Shown here one piece after another: positions 33,868 through 45,615 of a DNA stretch of 64,000 bases. The position numbers and the translations under genes were made by a program. Position 1 is the first letter of the stretch. Every line of letters starts with the position of its first letter. The notes beneath the pieces were generated by a model that ran no database searches, was not told the DNA's origin, and was given only the letters and a program-made list of their open reading frames with translations. Origin of the DNA: Capsicum annuum (Eukaryota > Streptophyta > Magnoliopsida > Solanales > Solanaceae). The DNA lies in the NCBI RefSeq assembly GCF_002878395.1, contig NC_061119.1:15704492-15768491 (forward strand). The letters are read 5' to 3'.

Positions 33868-34818
33868 TTTATGTCGGTTAGAAAAACCTCCCCAGTATAA
33901 AAGTTTTTATAGAATAGGTTTTAAAAGAATCCCCTTAAGATAATGTATTTTCCCTAAAGAAAAGTGTAATCCTAACCGAAAAGAATAACATAAGAACTTT
34001 TAGAATAGAACAGTTTTTAGAACATTACATTTTTTTAAAGAATAGTTTTTAGAAATCAAGTGTAAAAAGGCTCATAGTTTTATTCAGATATTAATTTACA
34101 TCAGACTTTAGTTATGAGATTCAGGTTTTAGTTTACAGATATAAAGGTGAGTCCCTTTTGATGCTTAACCTGTATGATTTGAAAATAGATTTAACTTCAT
34201 TCCTACTTAGTCCACTAGTAGAAAGAGTAAAATAACAGCTTTTGGATTTAAGTGTTTTAGATCACAAGATTTATACAGTATAATTTATGATTTTTTATCT
34301 TTCAGTTATTCCATCTAATGTGTGTCACTTATACTTAGCAAGCATTATTTGAAAACCTATAAGTATATATAGCTATTATTTTACTTATGCTTTCAACCCT
34401 ATATGCTCAGTACATTCCAAAAGTACTGATCCACATATATTGTTATGTGCTACAGTGTCTTATAATGTAGGTACAAGTTGTAGTATGTACAGTTTGAATC
34501 AGACTGTTGCATATTCTAGCCAACAGATGGAGTCGCATCCCAACTATTTATTATCAGTATAGTAGAGGCTTCAGAGATGTCAGTTAGAGTCAGTCATGTA
34601 ATTTTAGTCCCTCTTTTTAGACTATATTAGAATGTAAAATTGTATCAATTTTGTATTTTCATAGATTCCATCATTATTATGCTTTTGCATCGGAGACTCA
34701 GTCATTTTATACATATTTAATTAGTTACTTAATAGTATGCTAGTTCATAGGTTAGCTTGGGGTCACTTATGGTCCTAAGTACTGTGTGACATCTTGCGAC
34801 CATTTTTGAGGTGTTACA

Positions 34819-37800
34819 AACTTGGTATTAGAGCACAGAGTTCAAGTGTCCATAGGTGTCTATGAAGTCGTGTCTAGTAGATTCTTGTAGAACGGCACAA
34901 AGATGTCTGTACTTTTCTTTAAAAGGCTACAAGCATTTAAGAAAAGTTTTCCTTCTTTCATACTCTAGATCATGCAATAAAGTTTTCTCAGAAACTTCTG
35001 TTGATTCGTGTGTCACTCCCTAATTCTCCATCTATGTTATATTTATGACATGACATGATAAGCAAGTTCTAATTCATCATTAGATGATGCTCTCAGATTT
35101 AATATTAGTAACTTAAAATATCATACAAGGGGCTTGAGAGGAGCTCACTAGTGTGTTATAATTTCCTCAAATCAAAATTTATGTCCTCATCCATATGATT
35201 TGTTTAGTTAAGAAAGAATAATATATGCATTTATATTCCACATTATTCTTTCAATACAAATAGTGCTCATAAGAGGAGATAGTATAAACCTGTTGAATAG
35301 AGTTTTCATTTAAGGGATATTACAACCTGGAGTGTTATGATTCATAAGTAGCAGAACCTTTTTATAGTTGAAAGTGTGGGTTTTAGAAGTGCAGTGACAA
35401 TATAGTGGGAATGACGATTGATAGAAAGTATAGAGATAAACTTATGCATGCTATAGATTTTGCGTTATGGTGATATGTCCTTGTGTGTTAGTTTAGTAAA
35501 AGGTAGAGAAGAAGTTATTAGTAAGGTGAATTATTGTTTTCTTGAAGAATGAAAGAGTTATTGATGATATTTTTTATGTTATAAAAGTATAGGATATTCA
35601 TGAAGTATTTGATGGTTGAGTATTGTTAATAAAGGATTCCCCACGTGGCTATGAAAAAAAAAAGATTTGTTGATGCTTTAAGAGGTATGAAAGTAATTTA
35701 AGTGTATAGATGGGTGAATAGTAGTGATGTGTAGAGGAAGGATATAATAATGGAATATAATAAGATAGGCCATACGCTCGTGATCAATTATTATTATTAT
35801 AGGGTTTTAGTGGACTAGTGTTTCTTAATGTCTTGTTTTATAGCTTCCAAGTAATAATTGTATGTTAGGTTGGGTTTTTATTCATGCCTAGTCCTAGACA
35901 CCCAGTTTTAACAGTGGATGATTATCATGGTGGATATAATAGTTGTTGGTTAGTGATGCTAGTTATATGGAGGTAAACCAATAGGCTTGAAACAGTGAAT
36001 ACAAGAATTTAAGTTTATTGATTTGAGATTAAGTATGATGTTGTAGGTATGATGTAGAGGTATGACCAAGGTGATATTTGGTTGCCTTATTTTCTAAGGT
36101 TATTAAGTATCGTTTGTGGTTAGTAGTACCCTCAAGTTGTTAAGTGGAAAAAGGCTAGTTATATTGTACATAGTGTTCTTAATAGCTAAGTGAAGGAGTT
36201 ATATTGATAATGTTGAGACTTTTTATAAGATCCTTAGAGGTATGATATTGGTAGGATATGATGGATGTAGTATGGTTCATTAAAGGTTTGGGGATATCCA
36301 TGTTAAGTATTAGAATCAAAGTTTGAGTTTTTGAAGATTGAGCTAATAGAAATAAGAGTTGAAGCAGTAGATGGTGTGCACTCCGGCTATTAAGATACTC
36401 ATTTAGATTCTAAGTTAGTAAGTGTTCAAGTATTATATGATTACTATTGGGGCTATAGAAAGTTAGAGTTGTATCTCAAAAGTATGTATTAGCAGTAGGT
36501 TTTATAATTTTAGGTGTAGTCTTTTGGGTAAAGTTTATTATTTAAGTGTATTTTTATATCCCAGACTCTAGAGTTCAGTGATTGTAGTCTACTTTAGAGT
36601 TTAGTTAAGGGGTTTCACAAACATAGAGTGATGGTCTAAAGCTAATGGGGAGATGCTATGATAAGTAACCAAGTCAGATTCTCATATTCTAGTAGTGTTG
36701 CCAGTATGGGAGGAAGATGCCCAACTTATTCTTATTTTAGTATTAGTGCTTCAGTCATCACAATATATACTCAAGCCTTACGTGTCAGCTCTATGGTCAT
36801 ATATTTGTTTATGCACATCATAGAAAATCATTTATGTTTCTATTCCCTAGTACAAGGAGTTCCAGTTTATTCAACAGTATAAATTATGTTTCAGGAATAT
36901 ATGAAATCCAAACATAGGTCATGAAGCTCATGACTCATGTACTCATGCTTTATAGTATGCTCAATTCCCATAACTCATGCTACACTCCTAATGATCAAAG
37001 ATATTCATCTTAAAGCCATGTATGCCCTCAATTTATATCTCTTTGATGAATCCATGATGTTGATTCTCTATTTATCAGGCCTAGGTTATCTAACCTTTCA
37101 GTGACTCATCCTTACGTAATGATATTGGTGATGATTAAGTATTTCATGTTGATGAAAGATGATTGTATGCTTGTTTTAGCTAAGGACATATGTGTAAAGT
37201 ATGATTGAGTCCAAGTCCTTGATACATGTTATGATTAGTTCAAGTATGTGTGTATGTTTTCGGGGGTAGTACGTGGGATTTGTTGTGATAAAATTTTAAA
37301 GAATATGAGTTATGCTTGACCATGGTGAGAGGAATTAGTTTAGTTTAGGCCTTAGTGTATTGATTTATCGATGCCCATGTGAGAATTAACAATTGAATCA
37401 AGTGATTATGGTATTTAAGGGGAATAATATAGTAGAGGGAGTATTCGAGAAATATTGTTAAGCTTGAAAGTAACAAGTTGCATTGCCTAAGGCCTAGTTA
37501 TTATATCCTAGCTTACGATTTATATCCCTATGTTCCAAGCTATAGAGTTGTATCAATGTTGTGATTGCTTCGTCAGATGTCTTTTTCAGATCATATCCAA
37601 AATTCTTTGCTACCTAATATTTTTATAATTTTGTAGAAGAGTGTTAAAGAAATACTCCATTTGAGTATGAGCAGTCAGTATGGTCCAGTCCATATAGCCT
37701 GCAATCTTGTTTAGCAATGAATCAGATAAGCTCCTATAAATTTTCAGCATTCCATCTAGCCTTACTATCCATAGTCTCATGCGTATGGCCATTCCAAGAG

Positions 37801-38252
37801 ATAATGTTTTTTCATCCATGTAAATTAGGAATTCAGCTCAGTCCATGCATCAGGCATTAGTTTCAGATTAAGATATTTACTCATGATTCAGTTGATAAGT
37901 GTTCAGTGAATGATCTTAGTATTTCATCCCAGATAGTGTAATACCCCTGGTACAATCTTAGTACCGTTATCTAATGATTCGTGCTTGCATAAGTTATCAC
38001 TTTGTAGTTTTATTTGTGTGGTAGTATCATTAACACTTCAAGCAAATTTTGAACTCTCAGCATTAATTAACTCCTTATTATAAGTAAAGGCAAGTCAATT
38101 GAGAAATCAGTTTCCTCTTGAAAGTTTTAATGATTTAGCTCAGTTATTTCCCTTCTTAGTAGATAAACCATGTAAAAATTATTACATACTTTGAATACTT
38201 CAAAAATTTCCTACCCATCATTCAAAGACGAATGATTCCAAGGGGGAGATAA
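34819..38252 (+). other. LARD interior, copy C
   Basis: Primer site and leader (34819-35280) are followed by the family block beginning at GTTGAATAGAG (35290). It includes the tract AATGGGGAGATG at 36644-36655 and the stretch matching copy B near 37310-37600. The 3' part contains TGTAATACCCC at 37939, resembling an LTR start, about 310 bp before the real LTR. The same is seen in copy E at about 49374. I see no coding similarity. The frames at 36658-36882 and 37610-37819 are not recognisable. Confidence 0.75.
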
Positions 38253-40800
38253 TGTAATACCCGACATTTTTGGGCTAGTATTTGAACCATTGTTCCTACG
38301 TGTATAAACTATAATCTAAATGACTCTAATGAAAATATGAGTTTCATGATATATATCCTCATGTTTGATTTGCTTTTTAGGTGAAAAATGTTCATAAATA
38401 TCACTTAGAACAAAGTTCAGCTTAGAGCCTTTGATTTATCCAAAGTTTGGCATTCGATTCTACAAGGGTCTAATTTAAACATGTATAACTTTCTAGATAT
38501 GTATAATATTGCTGACCAAGACCCTCCAATTTTTAGATAATTGAATTAGCTTTCCAAAGATACCAATTTTGCCAAAATTGGATACCCGAGCAAAAAGTTA
38601 TGGCATTTTCTGTGTGAGGCAGTAAGATGATGCGATAGTGATGCGACACATCGGCCAGTACGTTACGGAAATGGTTCACATGCTAATTAAGTTTCTAAAG
38701 GGTCCAGGGGAACTTTGGCCACTTCCATCACCCAAATCCTTCCATACACTTAATTTCAGCCCGCAAAAGTATTATACACATGCTTATTCATCTTTTTCTC
38801 TACAAGAAAACCCAAGCCCCCTCAAGAACACCAAGAACTTCATCAAATTTTCTCCAAGGAAGTTAATAATCAAAGCTTTTGGGTTCAATAACTTCAAGAA
38901 TAAGCTTGAAGAACACCATTAGAGAGGCAAGAATCAAACTTTTACATTCAAATTCATCAACAAGGTATGTGGATTTTATGAACAAGGATCCTCTTTAAAA
39001 CATGTGGCCAAAACTAGCTTTTAACTACAATTTTTGCATGATTTTATATGAAATTACATGAGATTTGAATTAGGGTTCATACCAATTATTGTAAGTTGCA
39101 ATATTATGAGTTTTTGAGAGATTTTGAATATGAATTGCACGTCTATTCTCATATTTTCATTTCCATTGCAGTAAATTTCAGATTTTGAGTTGAATTATCA
39201 TTAATTACATTGTGAAGCATGAACTTTATGATGTTTTGACATCAACTTGATGCATGAGTTATGAAACCCAAGTTTATATGTTGATATCTCAAGAAAGATG
39301 ATGCTCTAATCATCCTACGATTAGATTATTTATAAATTTTCAATAAAGCTTCAATCTTTTGATCCTCAGATAAGATTTGGAATCTACTTTACAGATTTAT
39401 TACAGATTACAGAAATTAGAATAGTTTAATTCACAAATTTAATCAGATAAAGGAGTAATTGCCTTTAGAATAAACCCTTATGCTAGTTTTTAAAGTGGAT
39501 TTCCAACAGAATGAGCTTACAGATTAAAGGGAGTAGTATTTAGCACTGAGCGGGGAAGTGTTTGATTAGCATACCCTATATTCCACAGAACTACGTAGCC
39601 AATGTAGGTACATATTAAGATTATTTCCATTTCTATATGGGTAACAGATATAGATGTGATCACTTAGATTAGGTTATACACCTTGGCAAGAGTATGATGC
39701 CTTTCCCCATCGTAAGGTTTTCCCGATACAGGAATAAGACGTTGAACTCCATGTTAGATCACATGGTTTATGTCGGTTGGAAGAACCTCACAAATTGAAA
39801 TTTTTTTATAGAATAGGTTTTAAAATAATTACCTTAAGATAAAGAATTTTTCCTACAGAATAGAGTAATCCTAACAGAAAAGAATAACAGAACAACTTTT
39901 AGAATAGAACAGTTTTTAGAACAATACAATTTTTTTTAAAAGAATAGTTTTTAGAAACTAAGTGTAAAAGAGCTCATAGTTTTATTCAGATATTTTTTTA
40001 CATAAGAATTTAGTTATGAGATTGAGTTTTTAGTTTACAGATATGAAGGTGAGTTCCCTTTTACGATTAGCCTGCATGATTTGAAAATAGATTTAACTTC
40101 AGTCCTACTTGGTCCACTACTAGAAAAAGTAAAAGAAAAGCTTTTAGAACTAAGTGTTATGGCTCACAAGATTTATATAGTATGTTTTATCATTCATGAT
40201 TTATGATTTTTAGCTTTTTTAGTTATTCAAGCCAATGCGAGTCATTCACACTTAGCTTCTATAATTTGAAAATCTATGGGTATATACAGTTATTGTTTTA
40301 CTTATGCATACATCCCTGTATGCTCAGTATATTCCAAAAGTACTGATCCATATATATGTCCATGTGCTTCATTGTCTCATAATATAGGTACAAATGGAGT
40401 ATGTATAGTCAAAATCAGACAGTTGCAGATTCCAACCAACAGATGATGAGTCCTCCTACTTCGGGGACTTTAGTTAGGTATTATTTATGAATTTTACTTT
40501 CTTATTCATATGTATTGATTATCTATAGTTGGAGTCGCGTACCAACAATTTATAGTTAGTACAATAGAGGCTTCATAGATGGTAGTTAGAGTAAATCATG
40601 TAATATCAGTCCCTCTATTCAGATTTTATGAGTATGTAAAATTGTATCAGTATTGTATTTTCACAGATTCCATCATATCATTGTCATTTTATACATATTT
40701 AATCAGTTGCTTAATAGTATGACAGTTCAAGGGTTAGCTTGGGATAACTTGTGGTCCTAAGCACTGTGTGACGTCTTGGAACAATTTTTGGGGCGTTAAA
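38253..40800 (+). repeat. 3' LTR of the LARD-like element
   Basis: 2548 bp, starting TGTAATACCC and ending in a mutated GTTAAA. GTATGT site at 38965-38970. The cassette near 38620-38665 (GATGCGATAGTGATGCGACA) differs from the 5' LTR cassette. The TTGGCAA hairpin near 39672 is decayed. Confidence 0.9.
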
Positions 40801-40805
40801 GTTAC

Positions 40806-42165
40806 TAATAAGTTTAAGTTTACCACAATAATAATGGGAGCAAGCTATCCTTACAGCTAACCGAATACTCAATAGAGTGCCCCATAGTAAGACACAATCA
40901 ATTCTATATGAAAAATAGAAAGGAAGGAAACCCAACTTGAAATATTTCAAAGTGTGGGGGTGTCTAGCAAAGGTCCTAGTTTTTATGCCTAAAGACTAAG
41001 GATAGGACCTAAGATGGTCGACAGAGTGTTCATAGGATATGTTAAAAGTCATAAAGCATATCGGTTTTTGAGTCATAAATCTGAACATCCAAATATTAAT
41101 GAAAATACAGTAACTGAATAAGATAGTACTGAATTCTTTGAACACATTTATCCATATAAAACTAGACATGAATAGTCTAGAGGAGGAATAAATGACCTTG
41201 AGATGAATCAAGTGAGGATGTACATAACGATAAGAATCCAATATGTAGTACATGTCAAAGAACGACAACTTTATTTGGATCAGACTTTGTAACATTTCTC
41301 TTAGAAAATGAGACTCAAATATTTAAAAAAATGATGGCGTCTTCAGACTCATCCTTTTAGAAAGAGGCAATCAATATAGAGATTGATTCAATCTTAAACA
41401 ACCATATATGAGAACTGGTTAACATTCCTCCAGGAAATAAACCTATAGGTTCTAAATGGATCGGCAAAAAGAAATGAAAGCGGATGGCACTATTGGCAAA
41501 TACAAGGCAAGACTTATTGTAAAAGTCTTTAAACAAAAGGAAGGCCTTGATTACTTTGATACATACTCACCTGTAACAAGGATAACATCAATTTGGATGT
41601 TAATTTCCTTGGTGGCGGTATATAGTCTTGATATCTATCAGATGGATATGAAAACAACATTTCTAAATGGAGAATTAGAGGAAGAAATTTACATTGAACA
41701 ACCTGAGGGTTTTGTGGTTCCAAGAAAAGAAAATAAGGTGTAAACTTGTTTAATCATTGTATGGACTAAAACAAGAACCTAAACAATGACATGTGATGTT
41801 TGACCAAACCATGTTGGAAAATGTATTCAAGATTAATTAATGAGATTAATGTGTATACATTAAAGACACTCCAAATCACCAATTCGTTGTTTGTTTATAT
41901 ACAGATGATATGTTGATCATCAGTAGAGATATTTTTGACATAAATGCTATGAAATGACTGCTCAAGATCAAGTTTGATATGAAAGACCTTTGAGTTGCAG
42001 ATGTGATCTTAGGAATAAAAATCCATAGAACTCCAAACTAGTTGGCATTATCATAGTCTCCTTACATTGAAAAGGTACTTGATAAGTTTAAGTATTTTGA
42101 ATTTGGTATTGCCAATACTCCATTAGAAATGAGCTTTGCACTTCAAAAGAATGAAGGTGAAACCA
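40806..42165 (+). pseudogene. pol: copia integrase C-terminus and reverse transcriptase, truncated
   Basis: This is the third piece of copy B. It reads the end of integrase in shifting frames (GASYPYS, then segments equivalent to the FKVWGCLAKV and VFIGY blocks). The open piece 41456-41743 is reverse transcriptase: EMKADGTIGKYKARLIVK, EGLDYFDTYSPVTRITS, DIYQMDMKTTFLNGELEEE and IYIEQPEGFVVP. After a frameshift the catalytic block YTDDMLIIS follows near 41898-41924 with both Asp present. Similarity stops at about 42165 within the region after the polymerase core. RNase H and the 3' LTR are absent and a minus-strand LTR fragment follows. Confidence 0.87.
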
Positions 42166-43134
42166 CAGGTACTAACGCTAGCTGTGTTGATTCGCTAAAT
42201 TGGTGTACCAAAAGGTGGCAGGTGATCTAATGAGAAATGTGTCACCCTCAACTGGAAGGTAAATACTTTGTCAACCCTCAAATAGTAGGTAGACATCTCT
42301 AACCTACATTGGCTATATTGTTCTGGAACTTAGGGATTTCTACTAAGGGTCACACCCTTTACTAGTAGGTGAGCCCCCATTCCTGAGTTCGCTCTATGCT
42401 AAATCCTACTCCTAACTGAACTGACAGTAATACTGGAATGGACTAAACTCAACTGAACATTATTACTAACTAATAGTGCTCATCATGATCATACTTATGT
42501 AAGTATACTAATAAGAGTCATGGATTAACTGTCTGAGTACTTGAAGAGTTGAATTTATGTAATCACATAGGTATCAAGTATTCATAACCCACCAGTACTA
42601 AATGAGTATAAAAAGCAATATCAAACTTTAAATACTCTAATAAGTGATTAAGGTTCAAGAACCCAAGAACGGGTATTACATCAAACATGTGAACCATAAA
42701 CTTATACATGACGATATCTTAAACATGAGGAAACAATAGGATTTAATGGCTAAATCTTAACTTGGGGATTTATCTTGAATTAACTGAATATGATGCAAGA
42801 ATTACAACAATAAAAACATGATATGACTCATTCTACTTTAAAGAAATTATATTCATAACTTTTCATTCAATTAACAAGAGATTCATCGAGATAGTTCAAC
42901 TTAACATGTAAAACTCATAATTTAAAACCAAAAAAGGTTCTCGGACTCCATGGGTGAAAGAGGACCCATGGATGAACTCCTACATACCTGAAATTAAAGC
43001 CTTTAGGAGAGTTTCTTAAAGTTGTTCCTGACATTGAGAAACCCTAGATTCTTAGAGAATATGAAGAAACTACTAACGACTCTTGATCTATGTTGTACAA
43101 TATCCATATACTAGAGAAGATACAGGGTATTACA
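42166..43134 (-). repeat. minus-strand gypsy LTR fragment
   Basis: The minus strand from 43134 reads TGTAATACCCTG, then after only about 100 bases the leader block AACCCTAG/GATTC and CAGGTATGTAGG (donor-like site at 42982-42987). The usual 5' part with the repeat cassette is therefore missing, by internal deletion. It then continues through the hairpin region (about 42210-42400). It is truncated against copia on the left. Confidence 0.65.
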
Positions 43135-44614
43135 AAATCGGTGATACCATAAGTGTTGGGGATCCTCGAGTACCCTTCACTCTACATGATACATAAGTAC
43201 AGTGTACTTAGAGGATTTCTAAGTACATCATTGTGTCATACATGGTCGACATGAGCAACCTCTGATGTTGGCGAATATGAGTTTCAAGTGTCCGTCCATT
43301 GGACTCGCACCTTTACGGTTAGCTATCACACCCTGCCATTACCCAATTAAAACCATTTTCATCTAACCAAACCATTATTATTAACCAAGGCTATGAGTTG
43401 TGGTATATTCATATCGACTATAGCTTGCAAGCAATGTCATTAGCTAAACTTTTTATGTATTGGGATTCCTATGTACTAATAGATTACATTGTCAAGTAAA
43501 CTTGGGGGAATCCCATGTACCCCTCAAGTGTTTTATTATTAACTCTCTTGGGAGAGTCCCATGTTCCCCACAAGTCATTCATTAACATGTTTACTTAGGG
43601 GAATCCTTTGTACCCAATAAAAAAGTTTAACTAACCATAACCATGACAACCAAACACTACCATTATAACCTCTTCAAACCATTTAAACCATTTAGACCAT
43701 TTAGGTCTTCATTACCAAACCATACCATGCAATAGTTCCATTAAAAGACTAATAATATCGTAATGACATTATCATAAGCATTTTATCAAACATGATGGGG
43801 GCATAGTGTTTCCAATACCAAAACCAAATGCCAATTAACTATTCCCATGCAGAAAATTGTCCAAACCACCATTAAAGCATGTAAAAACATAATTAAAACA
43901 TGGGAAAACCCTAACCAAACATTTAATACGAAAACTCCAACATATATTTGAAAACTCCCACACATTAGAATAATCATGCCATGAAAACATGGTATAAAAT
44001 ATGCCTTTAGTTGGAACTAACAATAAGGGAGAAATATTTTTCCTTGGATTACAAAGATAATGGGGAAATATAACACAAACAAGCCCCAAATTACTCCTCT
44101 AAATGAAACCCTATCCTTCTTTTAACCAATAGCCTTAGAGAGAATTAGAGAGTCTTTCTAAGTGTTTAAGATTTGAATAAAAGGGTAAATAATACCCAAG
44201 TGTGATATGAGTCGTGGAGTCATAAAAGCATAAGAGGGGACATGCTTAGATTAGCTCTACTTAAACTATATAAAATACAACATATGGGTATGACTCTCAA
44301 TACTAGTCGTACCCTTCCATACAAATTGTACCCACCACTCTTACCCTGAGCCTCCCCATTGGACCCAACACTATCCACTATTCGACTCACAAAAACAAAA
44401 TGGTACGTAAACCATACAATGCATACTCCTAAACCGTATCCCGAGGATAATAAAATCAAGGAATTTTAAACACTGTCTACCATATGATTCAATGACATGA
44501 CTCATACCATGCCTTATGACTCATACTAAAAAAAGTTCTACCCATTCCTGGAACCAAACCAACCCACCGACTAATACTGTTTAGCATACAACCAAGGAAT
44601 ACCAATCATACCAT
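43135..44614 (-). repeat. probable minus-strand LTR fragment of another family
   Basis: No coding similarity. On the minus strand it shows a TATA-like stretch and an AAACCCTA leader near 44100-44170, and a short-word cassette (GTATGG/CGTACC variants, about 44270-44420), arranged as in the other LTRs. Three related units starting CTTGGGGGAATCCC lie at 43501-43615, two able to form hairpins. The ends are not clear. ORFs on the minus strand at 43786-44089 and 44220-44459 are not supported. Confidence 0.45.
43501..43574. other. two tandem GC-rich hairpins
   Basis: CTTGGGGG (43501-43508) pairs with CCCCTCAAG (43520-43528) with one bulge. CTTGGG (43547-43552) pairs with CCACAAG (43568-43574) with one bulge. 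A third, one-armed unit CTTAGGGGAATCC is near 43593. Confidence 0.5.
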
Positions 44615-45615
44615 ATGTTTTGATATTGGGAATATCCATATTAAGTGTAAGAATCTAAGTTTGAATATTAGAGGATTGATATAATAGAAAGAATAGTTGA
44701 AATTCTAGATGGAGTGAACATAAGGGTATGGTGACACTCCTGAATATTCTATGTTAGTAAGTGTTTAAATTATTATATGACGAATATTAGTGCTATAGAA
44801 ATTTATGAGTTCTATCTCAGAAGGAAGTATAAGCTATGGATTTTACACTTTCAGTTGTAGTCTTTCAGGGTTAGTTTATGATTTATGTATTGTTATATCT
44901 CAAGATCTAGAGTAACGTGGTTTCAATTTAGTAAAGAGTTTATTAAATGAGTTTGTAGACTTAAAATAATGGTTTAAAGCTAAGGGGGAGATAATAGAAC
45001 AACCAACTAAGTTGAAATGTTAGATTCTAGTAGTGATGTGAGTGTATTGTAGAACAACACTAGGGGAGGAAGCTAACCAACCTATTCTTATCTTAGTTCA
45101 ATGTTTTGTACTTTAGTCATCATGAGATCTACTCATGTATTACATGTCAGTCCTATGATCATAGTTCATATTCATGCACCTATATAGAATCAGGTGCTCT
45201 ACTAGTCCATGTTATAAGGAGTTCTGTTTTCCTCAACAGTACGAATCATATTCCATTAAATCATGATCCCCAAACTTAGGTCATACAACTCATGACTCAG
45301 GTACGCATTCTTTAAAGGATGTTCAATTCCCGGTACTCATGGTACACTCTTAATGACTAGTGAAATTAAGATTTACAAGTATGCCTTATGTTTAGATCTC
45401 ATTAATGAATTTATGTCATTGATACTCTATTTCTTAGGCATTATTTACGTGTCAAAGTTATTCTATCATGTTTTAGGTCCGTATGTTCTACACTTTCAAT
45501 GATCTCTCCTTAATGTTAAGCCAGTGGTGATGAATAATTAATTATCAATGGTTTAGACTGGTGAGAGAAATATTTCTTGTTAAGGGGATATTGTTGTATG
45601 CTTTTTTTATACAAG
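44615..45615 (+). other. LARD interior, copy D
   Basis: Homologous to copy A from about 14905 to 15830 (TTAAGTGTAAGAATCTAAG). It has the tract AAGGGGGAGATA at 44982-44993. No coding similarity. It ends with ACAAG at the solo LTR. Confidence 0.7.

Larger units (their letters stand above)
32360..34818 (+). repeat. 5' LTR of the LARD-like element
   Basis: 2459 bp, TGTAATACCCC...GTTACA. It holds a short cassette near 32725-32770 (CGTTGCGTTAGCGACGTGAC), the GTATGT site at 33073-33078 and hairpins at 33774-33799 and 33850-33867. Confidence 0.9.
32360..40800 (+). mobile_element. complete LARD-like LTR element without coding capacity
   Basis: LTRs span 32360-34818 and 38253-40800. The flanks CTTAC (32355-32359) and GTTAC (40801-40805) are a 5-bp target duplication with one mismatch. 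The primer site TGGTATTAGAGC is at 34823-34834 and the tract AAGGGGGAGAT is at 38240-38250. The ~3.4-kb interior has no gag or pol similarity, yet it is conserved with blocks A, B and D/E elsewhere in the window. This makes it the reference copy of a non-autonomous family that multiplied using another element's proteins. It inserted into copia integrase, 137 bases after the gag-only element. Confidence 0.9.

Noticed and set aside
36658..36882. 74-codon ORF, with a similar frame at 15260-15496
   Set aside because: It follows the internal purine tract in the LARD block; start and length differ between copies and no family is recognised, so I left it as noncoding.
41456..41743. Intact-looking 95-codon gene
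   Set aside because: The sequence is the middle of copia reverse transcriptase, open by chance between frameshifts; not a separate gene.
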